Assembly: GCF_022750545.1 (NCBI RefSeq)
Contig: NZ_PUIC01000008.1
Span: forward strand, 62,001-126,000
Length of the DNA stretch: 64,000 nucleotides
From: Caulobacter sp. CCUG 60055
Lineage (GTDB): Bacteria > Pseudomonadota > Alphaproteobacteria > Caulobacterales > Caulobacteraceae
Reading direction: 5' to 3'
A program made the translations under genes and the position numbers. The number at the start of each line of letters is the position of its first letter. The first letter of the stretch is position 1. The notes beneath the pieces were generated by a model. The model made no database searches. It saw nothing but the letters and a program-made list of their open reading frames with translations, and was not told the origin of the DNA. Positions 44,157 to 54,003 of the stretch are shown piece after piece.

Positions 44157-45568
44157 TGCGTTACATCTCCACCCGATCCGGCTCGGCGGGGGCGCAGACC
44201 CCGGCCATCGGCTTCCTCGACGCGGTGCTGGCGGGGCTGGCCCCGGACGGCGGCCTCTATGTCCCCGAACAATGGCCGAGCTTCACCCGCGAGGAGATCG
44301 CCGCCTTCGCCGGGCGGCCCTACGCCGAGGTGGCCGCCGCCGTGATCGGCAAGTTCGCCGGCGACGCGCTGGACCGCGACGACGTCGCCCGCATGTGCGC
44401 CGAGGCCTATGCGACCTTCACCCATCCGGCCGTGACGCCGCTGCGCGAGCTGCATCCGAACCTCTGGCTGCTGGAGCTGTTCCACGGCCCGACCCTGGCG
44501 TTCAAGGACGTGGCGATGCAACTGCTCGCCCGGCTCTACGAGAAGGCCCTGGCGGCGCAGCGGCGGACCATGACCATCGTCTGCGCCACCTCCGGCGACA
44601 CCGGCGGGGCGGCGGTCGAGGCCTTCCGCGGTCGCGCCAACGTGCGCATCGTCGCCCTGTTCCCGGACGGCCGCATCAGCGAGGTCCAGCGCCGGTTCAT
44701 GACCACGGCCGCCGACGCCAACGTCCGCACCGTGGCCGTGCAGGGCTCGTTCGACGACTGCCAGGCCATGGTCAAGTCCATGTTCCTGGACGACCAGTTC
44801 CGCCGGGCGGTGGACCTGTCGGGGGTCAATTCGATCAACTGGGCCCGCATCGCCGCCCAGGCCGTCTATTACTTCACCGCCGGCGTCGCCCTGGGCGCGC
44901 CGCACCGGCCGGTCAGCTTCGCCGTGCCCACCGGCAATTTCGGCGACGCCTTCGCCGGCTATGTGGCGCACAAGATGGGCCTGCCGATCGAACGCATCGT
45001 CATCGCCACCAACGGCAACGACATCCTGGCCCGCGCCATCGAGGACGGTCGCTACGCCCGGGGCGTGGTGATGGCCACCCAAAGCCCGGCCATGGACATC
45101 CAGATCGCGTCGAACTTCGAGCGGCTCTATTTCGAGGCGGTCCGGCGCGACGGCGTCGAGACGGGCCGCGCCTTCCGCGCCTTCGCCGAGACCGGCTCCA
45201 TCGAGATTCCCCCGGCGGCCCTGGCTTCGATGCGCGAACTGTTCCGGGGCGCGTCGGTCGACGAGCACGACACCGCGCGCACCATCCTGGCCACGTTCAA
45301 CGAGACCGGCGAACTGATCGACCCGCACACCGCCGTCGGTCTGGCCGGGGCCCAGCGCTTCGCCCTGGCCAGCGGCGCGACGCCGCTGGTGGTGCTGTCC
45401 ACCGCCCATCCGGCCAAGTTCCCCGAGGCGGTCGAGGCGGCGGCCGGCGTGGTTCCGCCCCTGCCGCGCGCCGGCGGCGGCCTGGCCGACAAGCCCGAAC
45501 GGTTCGACCGGCTGCCCGCCGACGTCGATGCGGCGAAAGCCTACGTCCGGGCCTTTGTGGGGGCCTAG
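44156..45568 (+). CDS. thrC: Threonine synthase
   Basis: A 470-residue PLP enzyme that converts O-phosphohomoserine to threonine. The PLP lysine is Lys117 in LAFKDVAMQLL. The phosphate-binding and glycine-rich regions are CATSGDTGGAAVEAF and VPTGNFGDAFAG. The N-terminal MRYISTRSG and length fit the fungal/proteobacterial class. It is translationally coupled to SURF1 and followed by an M16 peptidase gene, an arrangement I associate with Caulobacterales. Confidence 0.96.
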   Translation: MRYISTRSGSAGAQTPAIGFLDAVLAGLAPDGGLYVPEQWPSFTREEIAAFAGRPYAEVAAAVIGKFAGDALDRDDVARMCAEAYATFTHPAVTPLRELHPNLWLLELFHGPTLAFKDVAMQLLARLYEKALAAQRRTMTIVCATSGDTGGAAVEAFRGRANVRIVALFPDGRISEVQRRFMTTAADANVRTVAVQGSFDDCQAMVKSMFLDDQFRRAVDLSGVNSINWARIAAQAVYYFTAGVALGAPHRPVSFAVPTGNFGDAFAGYVAHKMGLPIERIVIATNGNDILARAIEDGRYARGVVMATQSPAMDIQIASNFERLYFEAVRRDGVETGRAFRAFAETGSIEIPPAALASMRELFRGASVDEHDTARTILATFNETGELIDPHTAVGLAGAQRFALASGATPLVVLSTAHPAKFPEAVEAAAGVVPPLPRAGGGLADKPERFDRLPADVDAAKAYVRAFVGA

Positions 45569-45572
45569 ACCC

Positions 45573-46838
45573 TTGGCGCGACTTCACACCCTGGCCAACG
45601 GCGTGCGGATCGTCAGCGATCCGGTCGGCGGGCTGGAGACCTTGGCGTTGTCGGTGGTGATCGGCCGCGGCGCGCGCTGGGAGACGGCGGCGACCTCGGG
45701 CTGGTCGCACCTGCTGGAGCACATGGTGTTCAAGGGGGCGGGCGAGCGCTCGGCCCGCGACATCGTCGAGGCGATCGAGGCCGAGGGCGGCCAGATCAAC
45801 GCCGCCACCGGCTATGAACGCACCAGCTTCCAGATCCGGGCGCTGAAGGGCGGCCTGCCGCTGGCCATGGCGGTCACCGCCGATCTGCTGCTGCGGCCGA
45901 CCCTGGACGCCGGGGACCTGGAACGCGAGAAGGACGTCATCGCCCAGGAGATCGCCGAGGCGGCCGACACGCCCGACGACCTGGTGTTCGACATCGCCCA
46001 GACCGCCGCCTTTGGCGACACCTCGCTGGGCCGGCCGATCCTGGGCACGCGCAAGAGCATCGGCGTGGCCGCGCCGGACAGCCTGGCCGCTTTCCGCGCC
46101 GGCCTTTATGCGCCCGACCGGATCGTGGTCAGCGCCTCGGGCGCGGTGGACGAGGACGAGCTGCTGGCCCTGACCGAGCGCTGGTTCGGCGGGGCGGAGG
46201 CGGCGAGCGGGCCCCTGGCCGAACCCGAGGCGGCAGTCTTCGTCGGCGGCCGCGCGCCCAAGAGCCGCAGCCTGGAGCAGGCGCATCTGGTGCTGGCCCT
46301 GCCGGCGCCCGGCGCGCGCGACGACGCCTATTTCGCCCTGCGCCTGTTCGCCGAGGCGCTGGGCGGGGGGATGTCCTCGCGCCTGTTCCAGGAGGCGCGC
46401 GAGAAACGCGGCCTCGCCTACAACATCGACGCCTACGCCGACACCTACGCCGACGGCGGCGTGCTCGGCGTCTACGCCGGCGCCGAGGCCGCCAACGCCG
46501 CCGAGGCCGCCACGGTCGCGGCCCACGAGATCCGCGCCCTGGCGACCGGGATCGGCGAGGCCGAGCTGGCTCGGGCCAAGGCCCAGCTCAAGGCCCACCT
46601 GTTCATGGCGCGGGAATCGTCGCTGGCCCGGGCGGAGCAGGGCGCCGGCCAGACCTTGCTGTTCGACCGCCTGTTCGCCACCGCCGAGATCGCCGAGGCG
46701 ATCGACGGCGTGACGCGGGCCGACATGGCCGCCCTGGGCGAGCGCCTGCTGGCGCCCGCGCTGTCGGCTGCGGCGGTGCTGGGGCCCAAGCGGGCCGGCG
46801 CGGCGGTCGAGGCCTTCGAGCGCGGCCTGTTCGGCTAG
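45573..46838 (+). CDS. M16 family zinc metallopeptidase (processing-peptidase-like)
   Basis: A 421-residue insulinase/processing-peptidase family protein. The inverted zinc motif is HLLEH (residues 46-50) and the distal glutamate is in EREKDVIAQEIAEAAD. The C-terminal domain shows REKRGLAYNIDAYADTYAD (the arginine/tyrosine substrate-site motif). The TTG at 45573 gives MARLHTLANGVRIVSD and lies 4 bp after the thrC stop, with a G-rich tract upstream. No signal peptide is seen. It is close to the mitochondrial MPP-beta type; the natural substrate is unknown. Confidence 0.9.
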   Translation: MARLHTLANGVRIVSDPVGGLETLALSVVIGRGARWETAATSGWSHLLEHMVFKGAGERSARDIVEAIEAEGGQINAATGYERTSFQIRALKGGLPLAMAVTADLLLRPTLDAGDLEREKDVIAQEIAEAADTPDDLVFDIAQTAAFGDTSLGRPILGTRKSIGVAAPDSLAAFRAGLYAPDRIVVSASGAVDEDELLALTERWFGGAEAASGPLAEPEAAVFVGGRAPKSRSLEQAHLVLALPAPGARDDAYFALRLFAEALGGGMSSRLFQEAREKRGLAYNIDAYADTYADGGVLGVYAGAEAANAAEAATVAAHEIRALATGIGEAELARAKAQLKAHLFMARESSLARAEQGAGQTLLFDRLFATAEIAEAIDGVTRADMAALGERLLAPALSAAAVLGPKRAGAAVEAFERGLFG

Positions 46839-46885
46839 ACGGGAAGGGCGGCGACGATGGCGGGACTCATCGCTAAGCTGACCGC

Positions 46886-48001
46886 ATGAGCGCATCGTTC
46901 GATTTCGACGCCGTGGTGGTGGGGGCGGGCGCCGTGGGCCTGGCCAGCGGCTACGCCCTGGCGCGGCGCGGCCTGTCGGTGCTGGTGCTCGAAAAGGGCC
47001 CGACCATTGGCCAGGGTGTCTCGTCGCGCAATTCCGAGGTCGTCCACGCCGGCCTCTACTATTCGACCGGCTCGCTGAAGGCGCGGCTGTGCGTCGAGGG
47101 GCGGCGGCGGCTCTACGCCTTCCTCGACGACCACCATGTCGCCTACGACAAGTGCGGCAAGCTGGTGGTGGCCACCAACGACGATCAGGTCGCCGCGGTC
47201 GAGGCCATCGGCGAACAGGCGGCGGTCAACGGCGTCGAGAACATGCGGCGGCTGACCGGGGCCGAGGCGCGGGCGCTGGAGCCGCAGGTGCGGGCGGTCA
47301 TGGCCCTGCTGTCGCCTGAGAGCGGCGTCTTCGACAGCCACGGCTACATGCTGGCCCTGCAGGGCGAGATCGAGGATCGCGGCGGCTCGGTCGTGGTGGG
47401 AACGCCGTTCCTGGGCGCGACGCCCCTGGCCGCCGGCGGCTTTTCGGTGCGGGCCGGCGGGGCGGAGGAGACCAGCCTGACTTGCCGCCTGCTGGTCACG
47501 GCCCCCGGCCTCCAGGCCCAGGAGGTCGCCGCGACCATCGAGGGCTTCCCCCCGGCCGACATCCCCGCCCGCCATCTAGGCAAGGGCGTGTACTTCGCCC
47601 TGCGCGGCAAGGCGCCGTTCTCTCGCCTGATCTACCCGCCGCCGATCGCCGGCGCGCTCGGCGTCCACTATCGCCGCGACCTGGGCGGCCAGGCCCGGTT
47701 CGGCCCCGACCTCGCCTATGTCGAGACCGAGGACTACACGGTCGATTCCGGCCGCGCCCAAGGCTTCTACGACTATGTCCGCCATTTCTGGCCGGGCCTG
47801 CCGGACGGGGCGCTTGTCCCCGACTACGCCGGCATTCGCCCCAAGCTGCACGGCCCCGGCGAGCCGCAGCTCGACTTCCGCATCGACGGCGTCGAGGCGC
47901 ACGGCCTGCCGGGCCTGATCGCCCTGTTCGGGATCGAGAGCCCCGGCCTGACCAGTTCGCTGGCCCTCGGCGAGGAGGTCGCGCGCCGCCTGGCCGGGTG
48001 A
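46886..48001 (+). CDS. FAD-dependent oxidoreductase, L-2-hydroxyglutarate oxidase-like
   Basis: A 371-residue flavoprotein of the DAO/LhgO type. The FAD-binding motif VVVGAGAVGLASGYALARRG is near residue 10 and the E-containing second strand LVLEKG near 38. The segment SSRNSEVVHAGLYYSTGSLKARLCVEG, cited as SSRNSEVVHAGLYY, is characteristic of L-2-hydroxyglutarate dehydrogenase/oxidase proteins. It would oxidise L-2-hydroxyglutarate to 2-oxoglutarate. It is the last gene of the long plus-strand run, 47 bp after the M16 gene. Confidence 0.87.
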   Translation: MSASFDFDAVVVGAGAVGLASGYALARRGLSVLVLEKGPTIGQGVSSRNSEVVHAGLYYSTGSLKARLCVEGRRRLYAFLDDHHVAYDKCGKLVVATNDDQVAAVEAIGEQAAVNGVENMRRLTGAEARALEPQVRAVMALLSPESGVFDSHGYMLALQGEIEDRGGSVVVGTPFLGATPLAAGGFSVRAGGAEETSLTCRLLVTAPGLQAQEVAATIEGFPPADIPARHLGKGVYFALRGKAPFSRLIYPPPIAGALGVHYRRDLGGQARFGPDLAYVETEDYTVDSGRAQGFYDYVRHFWPGLPDGALVPDYAGIRPKLHGPGEPQLDFRIDGVEAHGLPGLIALFGIESPGLTSSLALGEEVARRLAG

Positions 48002-48011
48002 GCGCGCCGCG

Positions 48012-48662
48012 TCAGGGCTTCGACTTGGCCTTCGGCTTGGCCATGTCCTCGATCATCGATTTGACGTCGGCGGCGGCCTTGTCCGAGGCGGCGTCGGCGT
48101 GGCTCGCGGCCTCGAGGAACTCAGCCTTCGACACCGGGCCGTAATTGCAGCCGACGAACAGCGTCTTGGCCTGCTCGCGCGGGGCCTTCGGCGCGAACAG
48201 GGCGAGGAGGGCGTCGTTGCTTAGCTCGAAGACGCCCATCATCGGCCCGTGGTCGTCGTCGACGAAACGGTAGTACTGCTCGCCGATCCTGATCGGCAGC
48301 CGCTCCATGGCCTGGGCCTTGACCACGGCCAGGGCTTCGTCGCGCGGCAGTTCGATCACCACCCAGTTGGTCAGGAAGCCGACGTGGTCGACCGGCCGGC
48401 CGAAGACGGTCAGCGGCGCCTCGACGCGGTATTCCATATAGCCCAGCGGCTGGCCGGGCCGGTCGGACGACTTCAGCCACTTGGGCTGCTGCGGGCTCCA
48501 GATGCTTTCGCCGATGGCGCGGTAGGCGTCGCCGTCCTTGCATTCGACGGCGCGGGCGAGGGCCTCGGGGCTGAGGTCGGCGGCGGCTTCGGCCTGGGCC
48601 GTGGTCGCGGCGGCGAGGGCGAGGACGGCGATCGCGCCGCGGGTCAGGGATCGGATAAGCAC
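48012..48662 (-). CDS. Exported hypothetical protein
   Basis: A 216-residue protein with a signal peptide (MLIRSLTRGAIAVLALAAATTAQA). I do not recognise the mature part. It contains VVIELPRDEALAVVKAQ, GEQYYRFVDDDHGPMMGVFEL and a single Cys pair (one in VECKDGDAY, one in FVGCNYGP) that could form a disulfide. The C-terminus is Lys-rich. It lies 22 bp after the PQQ-type dehydrogenase gene, so probably cotranscribed, and is expected in the periplasm. Confidence 0.78.
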   Translation of the reverse strand: MLIRSLTRGAIAVLALAAATTAQAEAAADLSPEALARAVECKDGDAYRAIGESIWSPQQPKWLKSSDRPGQPLGYMEYRVEAPLTVFGRPVDHVGFLTNWVVIELPRDEALAVVKAQAMERLPIRIGEQYYRFVDDDHGPMMGVFELSNDALLALFAPKAPREQAKTLFVGCNYGPVSKAEFLEAASHADAASDKAAADVKSMIEDMAKPKAKSKP

Positions 48663-48684
48663 GGGAACTCCAGCGGACGGGAAA

Positions 48685-49911
48685 TCAGGCCTTGGGCGCC
48701 AGGCGCAGGATGCGGCCCTTGGGGTTGTCGGTGAGGAGGTAGATCAGGCCGTCCGGCCCGACGCGGACATCGCGGATGCGCTCGCCCAGATCGACCAGCA
48801 GCCGCTCCTCGCCGACCACCCGGTCGCCGTTCAAGGTCAGGCGGGCGAGATGACGGCCCCGCAGCGAACCGACGAACAGGCTGCCCTTCCAGGCCGGGAA
48901 CTTCTCGCCCTCGTAGAAGGCCATGCCGGACGGTGCGATCACCGGGTCCCAGTAGTAGGCCGGCTGTTCCATGCCGGGTTTTTGCGTGCCTTCGCCGATC
49001 GGGGCGCCGGAATAGTCGACGCCGTAGGTGATCACCGGCCAGCCATAGTTCTTGCCGCCCTGCGGGATGTTCAACTCGTCGCCGCCCTTGGCCCCGTGCT
49101 CGATCACCCACAGCCGGTCGGTCTTGGGGTTGATGGCCGCCGCTTCCGGGTTGCGATGGCCATAGGACCAGATCTCCGGCCGCGCTCCCGGCCTGTTGAC
49201 GAACGGGTTGGCCGGCGGCACGCCGCCCTCCGGAGTGATGCGCACCACCTTGCCCAGGTCGTTGTCCAGGGTCTGGGCCTTGTCGCGGGTCTTGAAGCGG
49301 TCGCCGATGGTGACGAACAGGTTGCCGTCCGGCGCGAACACCAGGCGCGAGCCGACGTTCTTGTCGTCCTCGACGCCGGGCTCGGCCCGGAAGATCACCT
49401 TCACCGCCTCCAGTCGCGGCTTGCCGCCGGCCTGGATCAGCTTGCCGCGAGCGACGGCTATCCCCGAGCCCTTGGGGCGCGGTTCAAGATAGGTGAAATA
49501 GATCAGGTGGTTGCGGTCGAAAGCTGGATCGAGCGCCAGGTCCAGAAGGCCGCCTTGTTCCTTGGCCTCGACGGCGGGCAGGCCCTCGACCGGCGGCGAC
49601 AGCGCGCCGCCCTTCTCGACGAGCCGCAGGCGGCCCGGCCGTTCGGTGACCAGCAGCCGGCCGTCCGACAGGAAGGCCAGGCCCCAGGGATTCTCGAGGC
49701 CCGAGGCGACGGTCTGGACCTCGAAGGCCGTCTTGGTGGTGCGTAGCGGGGCGCGGGTCTGGCCGGGAAAGGCCGGCGACTGGCCCTTGCCGTTCGGAGG
49801 CTGGGTCTCGACCGGTCCGCCGGGCGGCGGCGCGGTCTTGGCCGAGGAAGAGTCGTGCTGGCCGCAGGCGGCCAAGGCCAGAGACAGCGCGAATACCGCA
49901 ACGGCGCGCAT
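48685..49911 (-). CDS. PQQ-dependent sugar dehydrogenase-like lipoprotein
   Basis: A 408-residue beta-propeller protein of the soluble aldose sugar dehydrogenase (Asd/YliI) family, anchored as a lipoprotein (LALAACGQ). Blades show [38 protein letters not shown], and [31 protein letters not shown], cited by the landmark motifs NPWGLAFL and [12 protein letters not shown]. It probably oxidises aldoses using PQQ and calcium in the periplasm. No PQQ biosynthesis genes are in the window. It is downstream of asnB by 41 bp. Confidence 0.9.
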   Translation of the reverse strand: MRAVAVFALSLALAACGQHDSSSAKTAPPPGGPVETQPPNGKGQSPAFPGQTRAPLRTTKTAFEVQTVASGLENPWGLAFLSDGRLLVTERPGRLRLVEKGGALSPPVEGLPAVEAKEQGGLLDLALDPAFDRNHLIYFTYLEPRPKGSGIAVARGKLIQAGGKPRLEAVKVIFRAEPGVEDDKNVGSRLVFAPDGNLFVTIGDRFKTRDKAQTLDNDLGKVVRITPEGGVPPANPFVNRPGARPEIWSYGHRNPEAAAINPKTDRLWVIEHGAKGGDELNIPQGGKNYGWPVITYGVDYSGAPIGEGTQKPGMEQPAYYWDPVIAPSGMAFYEGEKFPAWKGSLFVGSLRGRHLARLTLNGDRVVGEERLLVDLGERIRDVRVGPDGLIYLLTDNPKGRILRLAPKA

Positions 49912-49952
49912 GTGAAATCCTTCCGACTCCCCGACATCGATCCCGGCGAGTC

Positions 49953-51683
49953 TCACACGGTTCCCGCGATCTCCGCCAGGGCTTCCTCGGGAGAAGCGCC
50001 GCCGATGTGGATCGAATGCCACAGGGCGAAGAACAGCAACGGCCAGCGCCGCGCCGGGCTCCGGTCGTCGATGAAGGCGGCCCTGACCGCGTCGCGGTCG
50101 CACAGGGCGGCGATCCCGGCGTTGTCGGCGACGCGGGAGGCCATGTCGGCCGCGCGCGGGGCGATCCAGGCCGCGACGGGCACGGTGAAGCCCTTCTTGC
50201 GGGCCCAGGGTTCGGCGGCCGGGCAGGCCCGCTCAAGCCAGCGGCGCAACAGGTGCTTGCCGAAGCGGCCGCGCACCTTGAAGCGGTCGGGCAGGTCGAA
50301 GGCGAAGGCCGCCACCTCCGGGTCGAGGAACGGCGTGCGCCCCTCCAGGCCGTGGGCCATAAGGCAACGGTCGAGCTTGAGCAGCAGGTCGTTGGGCAGC
50401 CATGTGGCGACGTCGGCCGCCTGGGCCGCCTGCAGGCGGGTGCGGCCCGGAAGCGCGGCTTCCGCCGCCGCCCGCCGCCAGCGGGCCAGGGCGCCGGCGC
50501 CGCCGTCCTTGAGGAAACCTGCGTCGACCTGGGGCTCGGCCGCCCGGCCGCCCAGCCAGGCCGGCCGCAGGGCCCGGCGGTAGCGGCCATAGCCGGCGAA
50601 CAGCTCGTCGCCGCCCTCGCCGCTGAGCACCACGGTCAAGGTTCCCTTGGCGGCCTCGGCCAGCTTGAAGGTCGGCAGCGTGGCGTAGTCGCAGGTCGGG
50701 TCGTCGAACGCCCAGGCCACCTGGGGCAGAATGCGCCAGAAGTCCTGTTCGTCGAAGGTGGTCTCGCGCCAGTCCAGGCCCAGCGCCGTCGCCACCCGTT
50801 CGGCCTGGGCCCGCTCGTCGCGCGCGCCCGGAGCGTCGAAACCGCAGGTATAGGCCGTCACCGGCCGTTCGTTGAGGCGGGCCATCACCGTGGCGATGGT
50901 GGCGCTGTCCACGCCGCCGGACAGGAACAGGCCGTAGGGCACGTCCGAACGCTGGTGAACCATGACGCTGTCCTCGAGCACGGCGTCGAGGGCGGCCAGG
51001 GCCTCGGCCTCGTCGTCGGCGCGCGGCCGGCCCGGGGGCGGCAGGGCCGGGCGGGCCGGGCGGGGCGCGATCCGGCCGTCGACGACCTCGACGATCTCGC
51101 CCGGCGTCAACCGGCGGACACCCTCGAAGATGGTCGCGCCGTCGCCCAGCGCATAGTTGAGGCTGAGCACCTCCTCGGCCCGCTCGGCCGCCGTCGCGCG
51201 CCGGCCGTAGCCGGCGGCGAGCAGGGCGCGCGGCTCGGAGGCGAAGGCCAGGCCGGCGCCCGCCTCGGCGTAGTACAGCGGCTTGATGCCGAACGGATCG
51301 CGCACCAGCCAGGTGCGGCCGTCGTGGCCGACCAGGCAGAAGGCGTACATGCCGCGAAGCCGCTGGAACGCCTTTTCCCCTTCCAGGGCGTAGAGATGCA
51401 GCAGCGGCTCGAAGTCCGAGCCGGTGGCCAGGCGGTCCTTGAGGCCGAAGGTCTCGGCCAGCTCCAGATAGTTGTAGATCTCGCCGTTGCCGATGATCGT
51501 CGAGCCGGCCGCGTGCAGGGGCTGCCAGCCGCCCTCCAGGTCGATGACCGACAGGCGGGCGTGGCCGATCGACCAGTCCGGGCCGGCCTCGACCCTGACG
51601 CCGTCGGGGCCGCGATGGGTCAGGGTCTCGATCAGCGGCCGGGCGGAGGCCGATCCGTGCAGGACGCCGGCGATGCCGCACAT
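49953..51683 (-). CDS. asnB: Asparagine synthase (glutamine-hydrolysing)
   Basis: A 576-residue class II glutamine amidotransferase fused to an asparagine-synthetase domain. Cys2 (MCGIAG) is the glutaminase nucleophile. The ATP-binding PP-loop is [10 protein letters not shown], and [17 protein letters not shown] is also present. Such genes next to glycosyltransferases often amidate sugars or peptides in surface polysaccharide rather than supply free asparagine. Its ATG overlaps the glycosyltransferase stop by one base (TGATG). Confidence 0.93.
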   Translation of the reverse strand: MCGIAGVLHGSASARPLIETLTHRGPDGVRVEAGPDWSIGHARLSVIDLEGGWQPLHAAGSTIIGNGEIYNYLELAETFGLKDRLATGSDFEPLLHLYALEGEKAFQRLRGMYAFCLVGHDGRTWLVRDPFGIKPLYYAEAGAGLAFASEPRALLAAGYGRRATAAERAEEVLSLNYALGDGATIFEGVRRLTPGEIVEVVDGRIAPRPARPALPPPGRPRADDEAEALAALDAVLEDSVMVHQRSDVPYGLFLSGGVDSATIATVMARLNERPVTAYTCGFDAPGARDERAQAERVATALGLDWRETTFDEQDFWRILPQVAWAFDDPTCDYATLPTFKLAEAAKGTLTVVLSGEGGDELFAGYGRYRRALRPAWLGGRAAEPQVDAGFLKDGGAGALARWRRAAAEAALPGRTRLQAAQAADVATWLPNDLLLKLDRCLMAHGLEGRTPFLDPEVAAFAFDLPDRFKVRGRFGKHLLRRWLERACPAAEPWARKKGFTVPVAAWIAPRAADMASRVADNAGIAALCDRDAVRAAFIDDRSPARRWPLLFFALWHSIHIGGASPEEALAEIAGTV

Positions 51684-52711
51684 CAGAGGGCTCCGTATCG
51701 GTTGAACAGGTCGCACCATTCGGCGACCACGGCGGCTTCGGAGAACTCGCCCTCTACGCGGTCGAAGCCCTTCTGGATCAGGCGGATGCGCAGCATGGGA
51801 TCGTCGAGCAGCCGCCGCGTCGCGGCCGCCAGGGCGTCGGGGGCGTCGACCGGGACCAGGAGGCCGTCGTCCTCGTCCCGGATCAGGGCCGACGGCCCCT
51901 GCGACGCGGCGGCGACCACCGGCAGGCCGTGCGCCCAGCACTGGATCACCACATTGCCCAGCGGCTCGTAGCGCGAGGGGAACAGGCAGACGTCGGCGGC
52001 GGCGTAGAGGCGCGAGGCGTCCTCGCGCCAGCCGAGGAAGCGGACGCGGCCTTCGACCCCCAGCGTCCTGGCCAGCGCCTTCAGCTCGCCTTCCAGCGGC
52101 CCGGCCCCGGCGATCCACAGATAGGCCTCGGGCAACTGGGCCAGGGCGCGCAGGCTGACGTCGTGGGCCTTGACCGCGTGCAGCCGGCCCATGGCCAGCA
52201 GTAGCGGCGCGTTCTCGGGCGTGTCGGCCTCGGCGCGGAGCAGGGGCTCGACGTCCTCGGCCGGCGCGGCGAAGTTCGGGATGTAGCGCACCCGGTCGGC
52301 GGGCCAGCCCTGGGCCTCGATCCAGGCGACGATGTCGCGGGTGTTGCCCACCAGCATGTCGAAGCCGCGATAGTATTTGAGGTCGTAATAGCCGCCGAGC
52401 CGGCCGATCCTGGCCCAGGGGCCGCGGGGCGCCTTGCCGCCGGCGCGATTCATCCAGGCGACCAGGGCCTTGGCGCGGCGTTCGCGGGCGTAGGCGGCGA
52501 TGCGCGGGGTCGTCAGCAGGTCGAGCGGGCCGCCGAACCGGAACGGCCGCACAGGAACGCCGGCCGTCTCCAGCGCGCGCAGGCGGCCCTCATGCCGGCG
52601 CACGGCGCAGGCCTGATCCACGCCCCCGCGCGCCAAGGCGCCCACCAGGCTCGTAAAATAGGTTTCGGCCCCGCCGTCGGCGGGCGAGCCCAGAAGATGA
52701 AGCACGCTCAT
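51683..52711 (-). CDS. Glycosyltransferase family 4 protein
   Basis: A 342-residue GT-B glycosyltransferase (GT4-like). The N-terminal loop LGSPADGGAETYFTSL binds the acceptor side. The C-terminal nucleotide-sugar site is SRYEPLGNVVIQCWAHGLPVVA; the second glutamate of the usual E-x7-E pair is a glutamine here. Translationally coupled with asnB. The pair suggests surface-glycan modification, but the donor and acceptor are unknown. Confidence 0.9.
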   Translation of the reverse strand: MSVLHLLGSPADGGAETYFTSLVGALARGGVDQACAVRRHEGRLRALETAGVPVRPFRFGGPLDLLTTPRIAAYARERRAKALVAWMNRAGGKAPRGPWARIGRLGGYYDLKYYRGFDMLVGNTRDIVAWIEAQGWPADRVRYIPNFAAPAEDVEPLLRAEADTPENAPLLLAMGRLHAVKAHDVSLRALAQLPEAYLWIAGAGPLEGELKALARTLGVEGRVRFLGWREDASRLYAAADVCLFPSRYEPLGNVVIQCWAHGLPVVAAASQGPSALIRDEDDGLLVPVDAPDALAAATRRLLDDPMLRIRLIQKGFDRVEGEFSEAAVVAEWCDLFNRYGAL

Positions 52712-52843
52712 TGCGCCGGAACCTAGCCTGCTTTCCCCGCGAGGGGGAGCGCCCGCCGTCGCGGACCGGTCAGGGTTCCGAACCTACGGAAGGCGATCGG
52801 TGACGAAGTTGGCGATGGCGGTCGCCGCCGGCGGGTCGGCGGC

Positions 52844-53377
52844 TTAGGGGCGGAGCAGCGCGCCCTTGATCGGCCGGCCGGTGGCCGGATCGAAGAGGAA
52901 GCGCCGGCCCTCGGCGGTTTCGAGCACATAGCGGCCGGCGGCGTCGAAGCCGTAGGCGTTGGCCCACAGGCGGTTCGATTCCGTGCGCGGCAGGGCCTCC
53001 GGCCGGGCGATCACCTGATCGAGCCTGACCGTCGCCGGGGCGCGGTCGGCATGGTGGAAGGTCAGCACGACGGCGCTGGGGCCGGCCCGCGCGTCGAGAA
53101 GGTTGCTCCCCGGATAGAGCTCGACCAGGGTGCGGCCGTCGTCGCTGACCTGGACGTTGACCGGAAGGACGCCCGCCCGCCAGAGCGTCGCCCGGCCGCC
53201 GCGCGGCAGGCGCCGCCAGACCACGGTCGAGCGCGACGCCGGCTCCCGCGTGGCGCACACCTCGCCGCTCAGCGAACACACGGTTGCGGCCGGCGCGGCC
53301 GGCGGGGCGTCCGCCCAGGCGGGCGCCGAGGCCATGGCGCAGGCCAGGGCCGCGAGCGCGCCGCCGCCGGGCCTCAA
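52844..53377 (-). CDS. Exported hypothetical protein with TTG start, partner of zincin-like gene
   Basis: A 177-residue exported protein. Only the TTG at 53377 gives a full signal peptide (MRPGGGALAALACAMASAPAWA); the first ATG, 18 codons later, would destroy it. The TTG overlaps the stop of the upstream zincin-like gene (TTGA), so translation is coupled. The mature part holds a Cys pair (VCSLSGEVCATREP) followed by VVLTFHHADRAPATVRL and FDAAGRYVLETAEGRRFLFDPATGRPI, cited as YVLETAEGRRFLFDP. I do not recognise the family. Confidence 0.72.
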   Translation of the reverse strand: MRPGGGALAALACAMASAPAWADAPPAAPAATVCSLSGEVCATREPASRSTVVWRRLPRGGRATLWRAGVLPVNVQVSDDGRTLVELYPGSNLLDARAGPSAVVLTFHHADRAPATVRLDQVIARPEALPRTESNRLWANAYGFDAAGRYVLETAEGRRFLFDPATGRPIKGALLRP

Positions 53378-54003
53378 GCGCTGAACTCGAGCTTGGGGAC
53401 CAGGGCGTTGAGGGCGTCGACCAGCAGGTGAAGGTGCCGCGCGCGCACCTCGCGCCCGATGTTCACCAGGCTGGCGCTGTCCGCCAGGAACGGACTGCCG
53501 GTGTTGTATTCGTCCGGATTGTCCATGGTGTGCGCGAACTCGTGCGGCGGCGTGACGAAATGCGGGTTCCACGCCCCCGCCTGGTTGCCCGCCGATCGGA
53601 ACCGCAGGTCGGCGGTGTTCAGCTCGATCCTCTGCTGCGACGGCATGACGAACGAGCGATGGAGCGTCGGCCCGGCGCCGGGCGGCATCTTCCACACCGT
53701 CACCGCCCAGTCGCCCTTGTGCAGCGTCCAGCGCACGTCGAAATTGACCGGCGCGCGCACGCCGAAACGGGGCGGGGGGCCGGTTCTCGATCGCACGTTC
53801 AGCGCCAGGCGGTTGCTCCAGATCGCCCAGACCGAGCGGTCGATCAGCGAATGCGCCGTCCGCTTCTCGCGATAGGTCCAGGCCTTGGCCGCGCCGGGCC
53901 ACAGCTTCCAGCTATAGAGCCAGTCCTCCCGCACGAAGATGCGGCCGGTGTCGCTGTCGAAGTCGATAGTGCCCCAGGTCTGCTTGCTGACGAGATGCGG
54001 CAT
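53374..54003 (-). CDS. Zincin-like protein with HEFAH motif
   Basis: A 209-residue protein with the motif HEFAHTMDNPDEY at residues 154-166 (zinc ligands His154, His158; catalytic Glu155). It is followed by SLVNIGREVRARHLHLL, which resembles the conserved S-x-M-N-x-G-x-x-V-R-x-R-H block of small bacterial zincins with an HEFGH-x5-DEY motif. No signal peptide is visible. The N-terminal half (TWGTIDFDSDTGRIFVREDWLYSW) is unfamiliar. It is the first gene of a coupled two-gene unit with an exported protein. Proteolytic activity is predicted, not shown. Confidence 0.75.
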   Translation of the reverse strand: MPHLVSKQTWGTIDFDSDTGRIFVREDWLYSWKLWPGAAKAWTYREKRTAHSLIDRSVWAIWSNRLALNVRSRTGPPPRFGVRAPVNFDVRWTLHKGDWAVTVWKMPPGAGPTLHRSFVMPSQQRIELNTADLRFRSAGNQAGAWNPHFVTPPHEFAHTMDNPDEYNTGSPFLADSASLVNIGREVRARHLHLLVDALNALVPKLEFSA

